This document shows positions 6,006-14,902 of a stretch of 16,721 nucleotides of DNA, piece after piece (the stretch's first letter is position 1; every line of letters starts with the position of its first letter). The notes under the pieces were generated by a model. It searched no databases and was not told the DNA's origin. It worked only from the letters and a program-made list of their open reading frames with translations. The translations under genes were made by a program, and so were the position numbers. Source of the stretch: Chloroflexia bacterium (GTDB lineage: Bacteria; Chloroflexota; Chloroflexia; QHBQ01; JADMIH01); assembly GCA_025927935.1 (NCBI GenBank), contig JAICKM010000057.1, forward strand, positions 1 to 16,721, written 5' to 3'.

Positions 6006-6848
6006 CTACTCGCGATCCTCGATATCGTCGTCTTCGAATTCGGTTTCTTCCTCCGACTCGTCGGCGTCGATATCGGCCTCGTTCTCGCTCTCAAACTCGC
6101 CGCCCAGGTCTTCGTCCTCGTCATAGCCGTACCGGCCGGTGGTCGCCGCAGGCCGATACGCCGCGGCGGCCCCCTTCGACGGGAAGGACTGCCGCCCGCG
6201 CATCGAAGGATCCTGGTACGCCTCGCGGATGATGATGGTCAGGCTCCGGTCGCTCACCGTGGTGACGGTGGCCGTGTAGCGGTTCCCGGCATGCATGAAG
6301 CGGATGAGCCGGTGGGCCAGCTTCGGCTCGACCAGGCCAAGGTAGGCGCCGTTTTCGGTCTGCACCTGCAACTTGCCGCCGACCAGCACCAGGCTCACCC
6401 GGTCGCCGCCGGTGAGCGCCAGCAGAGTCGGCCCGCTGGCGAGATCCGTCAGGTGGGCAAGGCCGGTCTTGCCCGTTTCCTCGATAAAGGTATGCGGGCT
6501 GATGCGCTCGCCGGGGCGCGCCGCGGGGCGCTTCGCCACCGCGGCGGCACTTCCCGCGGGCTGTTGGGCCAGCGGCGCCAGGCGCTGCATATTCTTCTGC
6601 GCAATCGGGTTGCCGGGAGCCAGCTCGACCGCGCGCTTGTACGCCTCATAGGCTTCACGGTAGTTACCCAACTCCAGTTGCGCCTTGCCCAGGCGATTGT
6701 GCGCATCCGCGTCGTTGGGGTCGATGGCGAGGATGGCCTTATTCACGTCCACGGCTTCCGCCCAGCGGCTTGCCATCGCCAGGGCGATGGCCCGTTCCGG
6801 TAGAAGACGGCGCACGCGCGCGGTTTCTTCAGGACTGTTCTGAGGCAT
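6006..6848 (-). CDS. TPR protein with beta domain and highly acidic C-terminal tail
   Basis: A 280-residue protein in three parts. Residues 15-92 hold tetratricopeptide repeats; the clearest is ADAHNRLGKAQLELGNYREA with its following helix AYKRAVELAPGN. A Pro/Ala linker (95-115) leads to a compact beta-rich domain (about 117-222) containing GDRVSLVLVGGKLQVQ, GAYLGLVEPKLAHRLI and GNRYTATVTTV. The order G-x-Y-L-G, then A-x-x-L, then G-N-x-Y-x-A vaguely recalls HIRAN-type domains, but this is only a hint. The last 38 residues contain about 24 Asp or Glu. There is no signal peptide. The start has GAGG repeated upstream, with eight bases to the ATG. TPRs bind proteins, and an acidic tail could contact basic or nucleic-acid-binding partners; the function is not known. 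Confidence 0.85.
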   Translation of the reverse strand: MPQNSPEETARVRRLLPERAIALAMASRWAEAVDVNKAILAIDPNDADAHNRLGKAQLELGNYREAYEAYKRAVELAPGNPIAQKNMQRLAPLAQQPAGSAAAVAKRPAARPGERISPHTFIEETGKTGLAHLTDLASGPTLLALTGGDRVSLVLVGGKLQVQTENGAYLGLVEPKLAHRLIRFMHAGNRYTATVTTVSDRSLTIIIREAYQDPSMRGRQSFPSKGAAAAYRPAATTGRYGYDEDEDLGGEFESENEADIDADESEEETEFEDDDIEDRE

Positions 6849-7010
6849 TGCGGTTACCTCACCTCACTTATCATGCTTTTGCATTAATGCGCCCGGTGGC
6901 CTGGTAGGGGGCCACGGTGCGGCACACCACAGTAGAGTGCTCCTGGAGGGGAGCAGGCTTAGTATATACGCAGCGAGAACGGGATTGGTTCCCTAAACAC
7001 GGCACGCATA

Positions 7011-7075
7011 AAAGACCCGGCGTCATCCGCCGTGCTGCGTTTGTCCATAGCTAAACGCAGCACGGTGCGCCGGGT
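7011..7075 (-). terminator. miaB terminator, two-part stem
   Basis: The inner stem 7030-7042 with 7053-7065 is 13 bp and perfect (10-base loop). The outer stem ACCCGGCG (7015-7022) pairs with CGCCGGGT (7068-7075), with an unequal internal bulge between them. On the minus strand the structure is followed by TCTTTTATG, the expected T run. It lies about 40 bases after the miaB stop. Confidence 0.75.
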
Positions 7076-7116
7076 TACGGGTGCGCGCCGCCGGGCGGGA
7101 AATCGCGCCCGGTCGA

Positions 7117-8487
<1,371 letters not shown>

Positions 8488-8586
8488 CGCCTGATCCTTT
8501 TGCGTTCCGCGCTCTCTATATCCCAGAATACTAGAGACAAACTGCCTGCCCCGCCGCGTGGCGGGATTCCACTGGGTAGACGAACA

Positions 8587-8615
8587 ATTATACTGGATAG
8601 CCCGCAGTCGCGCAA
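8587..8615 (-). promoter_or_regulatory. Promoter for miaB
   Basis: On the minus strand TTGCGC (8615-8610), 17 bases, then a perfect TATAAT (8592-8587). The transcript would start near 8580, giving a leader of about 93 bases. The leader contains a small GC hairpin (CCCGCC 8550-8555 with GGCGGG 8560-8565). Confidence 0.6.
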
Positions 8616-8683
8616 GGCGCCGGCGGACGGCGCGCCTTTTCGGTGGCACGGTTGATGATGGCCCTGAACTGAGCAACGTTGGA

Positions 8684-8712
8684 TTGACTCTCCCATACGA
8701 AAATGGTATAGT
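8684..8712 (+). promoter_or_regulatory. Strong promoter for the SH3b gene
   Basis: TTGACT (8684-8689), a 17-base spacer, then TATAGT (8707-8712), with an additional extended -10 TGG (8704-8706). It matches five of six bases at each hexamer. It probably drives both the SH3b gene and the dienelactone hydrolase gene. The start would be near 8719, giving a leader of about 80 bases. Confidence 0.75.
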
Positions 8713-8749
8713 GGGCGCGGCAGAAATCTTCCGGTGGCAGCGGGCCGAT

Positions 8750-8791
8750 CCCCTGGGCAAGGGTCGAGCAGACGGCTGCAAAAGACAGGGG
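8750..8791 (+). promoter_or_regulatory. Leader stem that could mask the SH3b ribosome site
   Basis: CCCCTG (8750-8755) is complementary to CAGGGG (8786-8791), which contains the presumed ribosome site seven bases before the ATG at 8799. An alternative pairing uses CTGGGC (8753-8758) with GCCCAG (8791-8796). Both would cover the ribosome site or the bases next to it. This is only a possibility read from complementarity. Confidence 0.3.
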
Positions 8792-8798
8792 CCCAGCC

Positions 8799-9779
8799 AT
8801 GACTTCCATGAAACCACGTGACCGCAAATGTTTAAGTTGCCGGCACTATCAGCCCTCACCCCTCTGGCGTAAAGGCTGGTGCCGCAACCCCTTACTCTAC
8901 GATCCGCAGACCAATCATCTGGTGGAGGCCGAATCGCTGGCCTGTAGCCGGACGTTTATTGATTATTGGGAGCCGCGCGACGGCGCGACGGTCGCCGACA
9001 ATGCCATCCCGGTGGATGGTGGCCCGCGCCCCGTGCGCCGGGCGCCGTCGATCCCGCTGACGCCGACCGGACCGGGGGGCGCGCCCCTGCGCAGCAGCGC
9101 CGTGCCCGCCCCATTGCAACCGCCCGGCAATATCCCGCGCCCGCCACAGTTATCGCTGGTGAAACCGCTGGCGCCGCCCGCGCCGGAAAGCACCCACGAA
9201 TTGGAGACGGCGCCGCGACCGTTGATCCCGCCGCCGGTCCCGCCCGCGCCGCCAACCACGGCGGAAGAGCAGGTCGCCCTGGCCCACCGCGCCGTCCGCG
9301 TGGAGCAAGACTATCCCATGCCGGAGGACCGCAGCCGCATCCAGGCAATCCTGAGCGGCGCGCTGCTGGTCGCCGTGCTCGTGGCCGCCGTGGTGCTGCT
9401 CAAGCCGTTCCCCAACCTCGGCGCGCCGGACGTCACGCCCACGGTCCCGATACCCGTCGTGGCGATCATCCCCACGAACACGCCCGTTCCGCCGACGGCG
9501 ACGCCCGCGCCCACCGCTGTCCCAACCCCGCTGCCCCCACCGGTGATGGCCGTCGGGGCGAATGCCGAAGTGACCGGCCTCAACGGCGGCGGGTTGCGGG
9601 TGCACCAGACGGCCAGCCTGAACGGGCGCGTCATCGGCGCGATGAATAACGGCACACGCGTCCAGATCAAGGCCGGCCCGCAGACAGCGGACGGCGTGAC
9701 CTGGTGGCAGGTCAGCGGATGGGATGCCAAAGGCACGCTCGGTTGGGCCTCGGCCAAGTACCTCAAACCCGTGCGTTAG
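8799..9779 (+). CDS. Cys4-motif, single-helix membrane protein with SH3b domain
   Basis: A 326-residue protein. The N-terminus carries a likely metal-binding motif, C11-x2-C14-x13-C28-x20-C49, in a segment rich in aromatic and basic residues (RKCLSCRHYQPSPLWRKGWC). A long Pro-rich region (75-155) follows, then an Arg/Glu-rich piece and one membrane helix (about 181-201). A Pro/Thr linker (207-248) leads to a bacterial SH3 domain (253-326) with GLRVHQTASLNGRVIGAMNNG and WWQVSG. By analogy with such proteins the Cys4 and Pro-rich parts should face the cytoplasm and the SH3b domain the cell wall or outside. The start has AGGGG seven bases upstream; a second ATG three codons later is less well placed. 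It shares a transcript with the next gene. SH3b domains bind cell-wall peptides; the role of the cytoplasmic part is unknown. Confidence 0.88.
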   Translation: MTSMKPRDRKCLSCRHYQPSPLWRKGWCRNPLLYDPQTNHLVEAESLACSRTFIDYWEPRDGATVADNAIPVDGGPRPVRRAPSIPLTPTGPGGAPLRSSAVPAPLQPPGNIPRPPQLSLVKPLAPPAPESTHELETAPRPLIPPPVPPAPPTTAEEQVALAHRAVRVEQDYPMPEDRSRIQAILSGALLVAVLVAAVVLLKPFPNLGAPDVTPTVPIPVVAIIPTNTPVPPTATPAPTAVPTPLPPPVMAVGANAEVTGLNGGGLRVHQTASLNGRVIGAMNNGTRVQIKAGPQTADGVTWWQVSGWDAKGTLGWASAKYLKPVR

Positions 9780-9798
9780 CAACAGGAGGTTTTGCGGC

Positions 9799-10503
9799 AT
9801 GGCAGTTCTGCACAGGGAGAATATCGATATCCAGGTCAACGGCAGCCGCGTCACCGGCTTGATTGTCCGGCCCGAAGGCCAGGAGCCATTGCCCGGCGTG
9901 GTGCAAATCCAGGAGTGGTGGGGCATTGAACCGCACGTCGTGGATATGGCCCAGCGGCTAGCCGCCGAGGGTTTTGTCGTCCTGGTGCCCGATCTCTACC
10001 ACGGCAAGGTTGTGACGGAGCCGGATGAAGCCCAAAAGGCGGTGATGATGCTGCACGGCAATGCGGAACATGCGGTGAAAGAAATCGGCGCCGCCATCAA
10101 CACCCTCAAGGCCCGCCCGGATGTCGATCCGAAGCGGGTCGGTGTGATGGGCTATTGTGTCGGCGGCTTCCTGACCTGGCTCACTGCCCTGCGCTATGAT
10201 GACGTGGCCGCAGCCGTCCCCTGGTATGCCGGCGGGTTTGATCCCAGCGCGGAAGACATTGCCAAGCTCCAGGCGCCGGTTCTGGCGATTTACGGCGGGA
10301 AAGACCCCAGCATCCCGCCCGAGCAAGTCCAGAAGATCGAAGGGCTGCTGAAGGCCGCGGGCAAGCAGGCCGAAGTCCGTGTGTACCCGGAAGCCGGGCA
10401 CGCCTTCCTGAATCCTGACCACGGCATGGGCCACGAGGAATCGGCGCGGGACGCCTGGCCGCGCGCCGTGGCCTTCCTCAAGTCGCACCTCACCAAGGGG
10501 TAA
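9799..10503 (+). CDS. Dienelactone hydrolase family alpha/beta hydrolase
   Basis: A 234-residue cytosolic alpha/beta hydrolase of the dienelactone hydrolase family. The catalytic triad is visible: Cys120 in GYCVGG, Asp169 in GGKDP and His201 in AGHAF. Glu39 in QEWWG matches the conserved glutamate that activates the cysteine. Length and order fit carboxymethylenebutenolidase, which opens dienelactones in chlorocatechol breakdown. No other catabolic gene is nearby, and the family is often promiscuous, so I do not assign the substrate. The frame is open further upstream, but the ATG at 9799 has a perfect AGGAGGT (9784-9790) eight bases before it. It lies 19 bases after the SH3b gene, so the two are probably co-transcribed, and a terminator follows at 10519. 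Confidence 0.93.
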   Translation: MAVLHRENIDIQVNGSRVTGLIVRPEGQEPLPGVVQIQEWWGIEPHVVDMAQRLAAEGFVVLVPDLYHGKVVTEPDEAQKAVMMLHGNAEHAVKEIGAAINTLKARPDVDPKRVGVMGYCVGGFLTWLTALRYDDVAAAVPWYAGGFDPSAEDIAKLQAPVLAIYGGKDPSIPPEQVQKIEGLLKAAGKQAEVRVYPEAGHAFLNPDHGMGHEESARDAWPRAVAFLKSHLTKG

Positions 10504-10518
10504 GCGCGCACAGGTGAG

Positions 10519-10545
10519 GGGCCGCCCGGCAGCGGGCGGCCCTTT
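10519..10545 (+). terminator. Terminator after the dienelactone hydrolase gene
   Basis: GGGCCGCCCG (10519-10528) pairs perfectly with CGGGCGGCCC (10533-10542) around a 4-base loop, followed by TTT on the plus strand. The GC-rich 10-bp stem and short U run lie 15 bases after the stop codon. Confidence 0.75.
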
Positions 10546-10583
10546 CCGCATCCTGGCGACGGATCGATTCTGCCCTGCGGCCC

Positions 10584-11366
10584 GTGGGAAAGGAAATGGT
10601 GGCCCCCATTCCGAGTTATCTGCTGACGATGCTCGTGTTTTTCAGCAGCGCGTTCGTGCAGGGCGTGATCGGCTTCGGGTTCAACATCCTGACCGTGCCC
10701 TTCCTGACCATCCTGGCCGACGCCAAAACCGCCGTTTCCGTGGTCAGCATCCCCAGCCAGATGAACTGTGTGCTGCTGGCGCTGCGCCCGCAAAGCACGC
10801 CCGGCGCCCCGTTCGCGTGGCAGCCCGGCCTGTTAGTGCCCATCTTACTCACCGGCGCCGTGGGCACAATAGTCGGCGCCGGCCTGCTGGTAGCGCTCGA
10901 TCCGTCGCTGGCGCTCACCGGCCTGGGTGGGCTGGTGTTGCTGTTTGTGTTCACCGACGGCGTGCGGCGCAACTGGCAGCCCAACCCGCGCCACGAGCGG
11001 CCGCTGGCCCTGGTCGTCGGCCTCGTCACCGGCCTGCTCAGCGGGCTGGCCGGGGTCAGCGGCCCCACCCTGGTGCCCTACCTGCACAGCCGCAAGCTCG
11101 ACAAGCACCAGTTCGTCACCTATCTGAATATGCTGTTCCTCTGCTTCGGCTGCTACCAGTGGATCGTCTTCTTCTTCCTGGGCCTCTACACCTGGCCACG
11201 GGTGCTGGAAGCGGCCGGCTTCATCCCGGCGGCCCTACTCGGCATCGGGCTGGGCGCTCGCGTCCGCAACCGGGTCAGCGCCGCCTTCTTCAACCGCCTG
11301 GTGCTGCTGATCCTTTTCGTCACCGGCCTGGATCTAATCCGGCGGGGGCTGCATTTGTTCTACTGA
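10584..11366 (+). CDS. TSUP (TauE/SafE) family membrane transporter
   Basis: A 260-residue integral membrane protein of the TSUP family, whose members export sulfite, sulfoacetate or other organic anions. It has about eight hydrophobic segments. The duplicated signature is present: FVQGVIGFGFNIL with TVPFLTIL near the N-terminus, and GLLSGLAGVSGPTLVPYL in the middle, each a Gly-rich half-repeat. No sulfur-metabolism gene is adjacent, so the substrate cannot be named. The start is uncertain. The listed frame begins with GTG at 10584; the ATG at 10596 has a GGGAAAGGA stretch that ends only one base before it, an unusually tight spacing; a later ATG at 10629 lacks a ribosome site. No promoter is evident in the 38 bases after the preceding terminator. 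The stop codon lies inside the palindrome at 11361-11452. Confidence 0.88.
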   Translation: MGKEMVAPIPSYLLTMLVFFSSAFVQGVIGFGFNILTVPFLTILADAKTAVSVVSIPSQMNCVLLALRPQSTPGAPFAWQPGLLVPILLTGAVGTIVGAGLLVALDPSLALTGLGGLVLLFVFTDGVRRNWQPNPRHERPLALVVGLVTGLLSGLAGVSGPTLVPYLHSRKLDKHQFVTYLNMLFLCFGCYQWIVFFFLGLYTWPRVLEAAGFIPAALLGIGLGARVRNRVSAAFFNRLVLLILFVTGLDLIRRGLHLFY

Positions 11367-11452
11367 TAGGAGCATAGAGATCTTATACAACTGGGGCTGT
11401 TGCAATCAGGAATGTCCAGCCAAATTATAAGATCTCCATGCTCCTATCAGTA
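11361..11452. repeat. 92-base near-perfect palindrome over the transporter stop codon
   Basis: The 27-base arm 11361-11387 (starting TACTGATAGGAGCAT) is matched by the reverse complement of 11426-11452 with a single mismatch. The loop is 38 bases and contains GGGGCTGTTGCAA. The left arm includes the last Tyr codon and the TGA of the transporter gene. It lies between convergent genes, so it could act as a two-way terminator, but neither side has a T run. Its AT-richer composition and terminal symmetry fit a miniature inverted-repeat element or a dispersed palindromic repeat. Confidence 0.75.
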
Positions 11453-11519
11453 AGAGCCTGAAGAGCGGACCCCTTGTTAAGATTACCACGGCCTTGCACA
11501 TCCGGTGCGCGCCGGGCGC

Positions 11520-12773
11520 CTACCCGGCCAGCGCCCGGCGGACTTCGCGCCAGGAGAGCCGCGTGCCCTGCAACAGGGTCGTGGCGCGGAACAGCCGCGC
11601 GGCCGCCGCGATCCCGCCCGCCACGCTCAGGGCCAGCAGCCCCAGGCTCACCGCCACCTGCCACAGCGGCACCGTCGTTACGGCCAGGCGGGCCAGCATC
11701 GTCGCGGGCGCCGAGGGCGGGAACAGGCTCAGGAACACGGCCAGGCCCCCGTTCGGGTCCGCGGCGAGGGGGGCCAGCAGGATCAACGGCACCATCGCCA
11801 GCATCGTGACCACGCTCGCGTATTGCGAGCTTTCGCGCCGCGATGGGCTGATCGCCCCGATCCCGGCCATCAGCGCCGCGAAGAGGAGGTAGCCGAGGAG
11901 GAAGTAGACCACGGCCAGCACCCACACGGCGAGCGGCACATTGATCGTGCCGAGCGCCGAGACAAACGAAGCGCCCGATCCGGTGAGCACGTAGCCCAAC
12001 CCCATCCAGATCAAAAGCTGGATCAGGCCGAGCGCGCCCAGTCCCAGCACCTTGCCGGTCAACAGTTGGCGGGCCGAGCCGGAGGTCAGCAGCACTTCCA
12101 TGATGCGGTTCTCCTTCTCTTCCAGCAGCGCCTGCAACAAGATCCCCGATGCCATAAAGATGGCATAGGTCAGTAGCAAGGCGAACCCGGTGACCAGCAA
12201 CAGGTTTTGCCCGCCCAGATCGCCCGCCGGGTTGCCGCCGCTGGAGGCGGCGGCCAGCGCCACCGACTGGAGTTGCATCGGCTCTTCCAGGCGCAACGCC
12301 GTGCGCGGATCATGGTTGGGTAGCAGGTTGGTCAGCAACACCAGGCGCAACACCTGCTGGCTCGTCACCCCATTGCCCGGCTCCACGCCGCGGGTATAGT
12401 GGATGATGCGCCCGCTCGCCCGGTAGTCCGCGGGGATCACATAGAAGGCGCTGATGGCATCCGCCGTGAGCGCCGCCCGCCCGGCGGCCTCGTCGGGATA
12501 CGCCTTGACGAAGCCCGGCGGCAAGACAGCCGGGATGGTGGTGATCGTTCCGCTGGCGTCGGTGTAACCGAAGGGCTGCGCGCCTTGCGCGGTCAGCAGT
12601 TGGCTGATCCCCGCCACGCCCTCCTGGCCCAGCGCATCGTTCGAGCGGCCCTGGTTGGAGAGGAACATGATCAGGGCGATGATCAGCGGCACGCCAATCG
12701 TCGCCAAGTAGAAGGTCGGTTTTTGTAGGTGGGTCACGAATTCGCGCGCAGCCACCGTCAGGGTCTTATTCAT
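11520..12773 (-). CDS. ABC-2 type permease, NatB-like (second of pair)
   Basis: A 417-residue ABC exporter permease. A first helix (about 20-38) is followed by an outside domain (40-188), then about five more helices. The cytoplasmic loop EEKENRIMEVLLTS (218-231) is the hallmark of the NatB/ABC2_membrane_3 group. It is a clear paralogue of the gene upstream: both share DPNG followed by SLFPP or SFFPY near the C-terminus and end in a basic Leu-Arg helix. It starts four bases after that gene's stop, with GGGGAG nine bases before the ATG, so it is the third gene of the operon. With the ATPase it should form an exporter for Na+, a drug, a peptide or another small substrate; the substrate is unknown. 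Confidence 0.93.
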   Translation of the reverse strand: MNKTLTVAAREFVTHLQKPTFYLATIGVPLIIALIMFLSNQGRSNDALGQEGVAGISQLLTAQGAQPFGYTDASGTITTIPAVLPPGFVKAYPDEAAGRAALTADAISAFYVIPADYRASGRIIHYTRGVEPGNGVTSQQVLRLVLLTNLLPNHDPRTALRLEEPMQLQSVALAAASSGGNPAGDLGGQNLLLVTGFALLLTYAIFMASGILLQALLEEKENRIMEVLLTSGSARQLLTGKVLGLGALGLIQLLIWMGLGYVLTGSGASFVSALGTINVPLAVWVLAVVYFLLGYLLFAALMAGIGAISPSRRESSQYASVVTMLAMVPLILLAPLAADPNGGLAVFLSLFPPSAPATMLARLAVTTVPLWQVAVSLGLLALSVAGGIAAAARLFRATTLLQGTRLSWREVRRALAG

Positions 12774-12777
12774 CGTC

Positions 12778-13992
12778 TCAGGCTCCCCGCAACGCCTGGC
12801 CCAATTCGCGCAACCCCAGGCGCTTGCCGTAGCGCAGCATACCAAACCGCATCACCCGCCCGGCAACCCACATCATGCCCAACGCCGCCCCCGCCGTGAT
12901 CGCCCACGACAACGCAATTTGCTCGAAAGGCACGGTCATGGCGGCCTGGCGCAACAGCAACGTCATCGGCGCAGTATAGGGAAAGAAGCTCAGGCCGAGC
13001 GCCAGTGGCCCGTTTGGGTCGGTAATGATGCCGACGAAGAACCAGATAGGCAACGCGCCCAGCAGGCTGAAAATGCCGGAAAGCTGCTGGCCTTCCTGCC
13101 GCGCCGTAACCGCCGCGCCCACCGCCGCCAGCGATGCAGCGAAGAGCAAGTAGCTGGGCACGAACAACACGATAATCAGCAGCACCGTGTCCCAGGGCAG
13201 CGCCACGCCGGCCAGGAAGGGCACGTAAGCCGCCCCGATCCACAGGGTGAGCAGACCGATCCCCACCCAGACGGCCATTTGCGTCAGCCCGACCAGGCCC
13301 AGCCCAATGATCTTGCCGCCCATCAATTCGCCCGGCCGCACGGAGGTCGCCAGGATCTCCATCACCCGGCTCTCCTTCTCTTCGGCCACGCTCTGCATCA
13401 GGTACGACCCGGCGATATAGCTCGCCAGGTAGAACAAGAAGGCAAACAGGAACGGCACCAGGACGGCCGCCGCGGGATTGTTGGGCTGTCCGTCCGCCTT
13501 CAGGTTCACCGTCTCGTTGATGGGCGCGGCCAGGCGGGGATCGTGGCCGGGAATCGCGTCGAGCAAGCCCTGACGCAGCAGGGTGGTGAAACGATCCTGG
13601 CCCACCTGCGGGATCGCCGCCGGCGCATAGCCGGTCACTTTTCCCGTAGTGCGGTAGCCGGCGGGCACGACAAAATAGACATCGATCTGTTTGCCGTCGA
13701 GCGCCTGTCGCGCCGCTGTTTCATCCGGGTAGCGGATCGCGATCACGGAGCCGGCGCTGATGCCGCTCCGCGAATCGCCGGGCATCATGACCTGCGCCGG
13801 CAGGCCGCTCAAGATGCCCGCTTGATCGACGTAGCCGATGGCCTTGACGTTCTGCGAGTTGATCGTCAGGACGATGATCAGGCCAAACACCAGCACCAGC
13901 AGCAGCGGGAACCCCAGGGTGGTCAGCAAAAACGTGCGCCGCCGAACGTGGGTCGCGTATTCCTGCCCGGCGATGATCCAGCGCTTACTCAT
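12778..13992 (-). CDS. ABC-2 type permease, NatB-like (first of pair)
   Basis: A 404-residue permease with helix 1 at about 20-43, an outside domain at 44-174, and further helices at 176-198, 228-252, 265-293, 305-323 and 355-378. The loop AEEKESRVMEILATS (203-217) marks it as NatB-like. The outside domain contains the paired elements RYPDETAARQAL and VYFVVPAGYR, also found in the next gene as AYPDEAAGRAAL and AFYVIPADYR, so the pair arose by duplication. The ATG at 13992 overlaps the end of the ATPase gene by eight bases and has GGGAGG six bases upstream, which implies translational coupling. The upstream part of the open frame (to 14034) runs inside the ATPase gene and is rejected. Confidence 0.93.
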   Translation of the reverse strand: MSKRWIIAGQEYATHVRRRTFLLTTLGFPLLLVLVFGLIIVLTINSQNVKAIGYVDQAGILSGLPAQVMMPGDSRSGISAGSVIAIRYPDETAARQALDGKQIDVYFVVPAGYRTTGKVTGYAPAAIPQVGQDRFTTLLRQGLLDAIPGHDPRLAAPINETVNLKADGQPNNPAAAVLVPFLFAFLFYLASYIAGSYLMQSVAEEKESRVMEILATSVRPGELMGGKIIGLGLVGLTQMAVWVGIGLLTLWIGAAYVPFLAGVALPWDTVLLIIVLFVPSYLLFAASLAAVGAAVTARQEGQQLSGIFSLLGALPIWFFVGIITDPNGPLALGLSFFPYTAPMTLLLRQAAMTVPFEQIALSWAITAGAALGMMWVAGRVMRFGMLRYGKRLGLRELGQALRGA

Positions 13993-14902
13993 GGCCCGCC
14001 TCCCTGGACGATTCGCCCTGCACGACGCGGACAAACACCTCGTCGAGCGACGGCGTCGCCACCTGGAAGCTATCCACCGTGACAGCGGGCTGTGTCGCCA
14101 GCACGCGCAGGATCTCCTGCGGATGCACGCCCGGCTCCAGCATCAACTGCACGGCGCCGTTATGCGGCACCACCTCGCGCACGCCCTGGATCGCGCCGAA
14201 CGGCCCCGTCCCCTCGACCAGCACGGCGTTGGGCGCGAATTGCTGCTGGACGGCGCGCGGCGTTCCGCGCAACACGATCTCGCCCCGGTTAAACATCACC
14301 AGCCGGTCGCACATCTCCTCGACCATCTGCATCTGGTGGGTGGACATCAGGATAGCGCGCCCGCCCTGGCGTAGCGTGAAGATCTGCTCCTTTACCGCCA
14401 GGGTGTTCACCGGGTCCAGGCCGGAAAACGGCTCGTCGATGATCACAATCTCCGGCTCGTGCAGGATCGCGGTGCCGAACTGCACTTTCTGTTGCATGCC
14501 CTTGGAGAGTTCGCTGATTTTCTTCTTCTGCTGATCGGCCAGCCCCACCCGCTCCAGATAATCCAGCGCGCGCCGCCGCGCCACCGCGCGATCCACACCT
14601 TTCAGCATCGCCAGGTAGACCATGCAGTCGAGCACTTTCAGATCGCGGTAGAGGCCGCGATCCTCCGGCAAATACCCGATGCGGTTCTTCTTCTCTTCGG
14701 TCATCGGCCCGCCCAGGACTGTGATCTGCCCACTGTCCGGCTTGATCAGGTCCAGGATCATGCGGATCGTCGTCGTCTTGCCGGCGCCGTTCGGCCCCAG
14801 CACGCCGAAGATTTCCCCCGGCTCGACGGTAAAGCTCACGTCTTTGACCGCGACCGTGGCGCCGAAAGACTTCGTGACGTGTTCAACAGCCAGTAGCCCC
14901 AT
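13985..14902 (-). CDS. ABC exporter ATP-binding protein, NatA-like
   Basis: A 305-residue ATPase that powers the two permeases downstream. Walker A is GPNGAGKTT (36-44), the signature is LSKGMQQKV (132-140), Walker B is IVIIDEP (152-158) with catalytic Glu157, and the switch histidine is H189 in MSTHQ. The Q-loop position carries YLPEDRGLYRDL with Glu, as is usual in NatA and DrrA types. Residues 220-300 form the C-terminal extension of the DUF4162 kind ending SLDEVFVRVV. The ATG at 14902 has AAGGAG six bases upstream. It is the first gene of the operon, and its last eight bases overlap the next start. A -10-like TATACT (14984-14989) lies 80 bases upstream. Confidence 0.95.
   Translation of the reverse strand: MGLLAVEHVTKSFGATVAVKDVSFTVEPGEIFGVLGPNGAGKTTTIRMILDLIKPDSGQITVLGGPMTEEKKNRIGYLPEDRGLYRDLKVLDCMVYLAMLKGVDRAVARRRALDYLERVGLADQQKKKISELSKGMQQKVQFGTAILHEPEIVIIDEPFSGLDPVNTLAVKEQIFTLRQGGRAILMSTHQMQMVEEMCDRLVMFNRGEIVLRGTPRAVQQQFAPNAVLVEGTGPFGAIQGVREVVPHNGAVQLMLEPGVHPQEILRVLATQPAVTVDSFQVATPSLDEVFVRVVQGESSREAGHE

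Noticed and set aside
8614..8638. GC-rich hairpin AAGGCGC...GCGCCTT followed by TT on the plus strand
   Set aside because: It resembles a plus-strand terminator, but no plus-strand gene lies upstream; it overlaps the miaB promoter region and is probably chance in GC-rich sequence.
12919..14082. Plus-strand open frame (387 residues) opposite the ABC permease
   Set aside because: Antisense shadow of a gene with intact transporter motifs.
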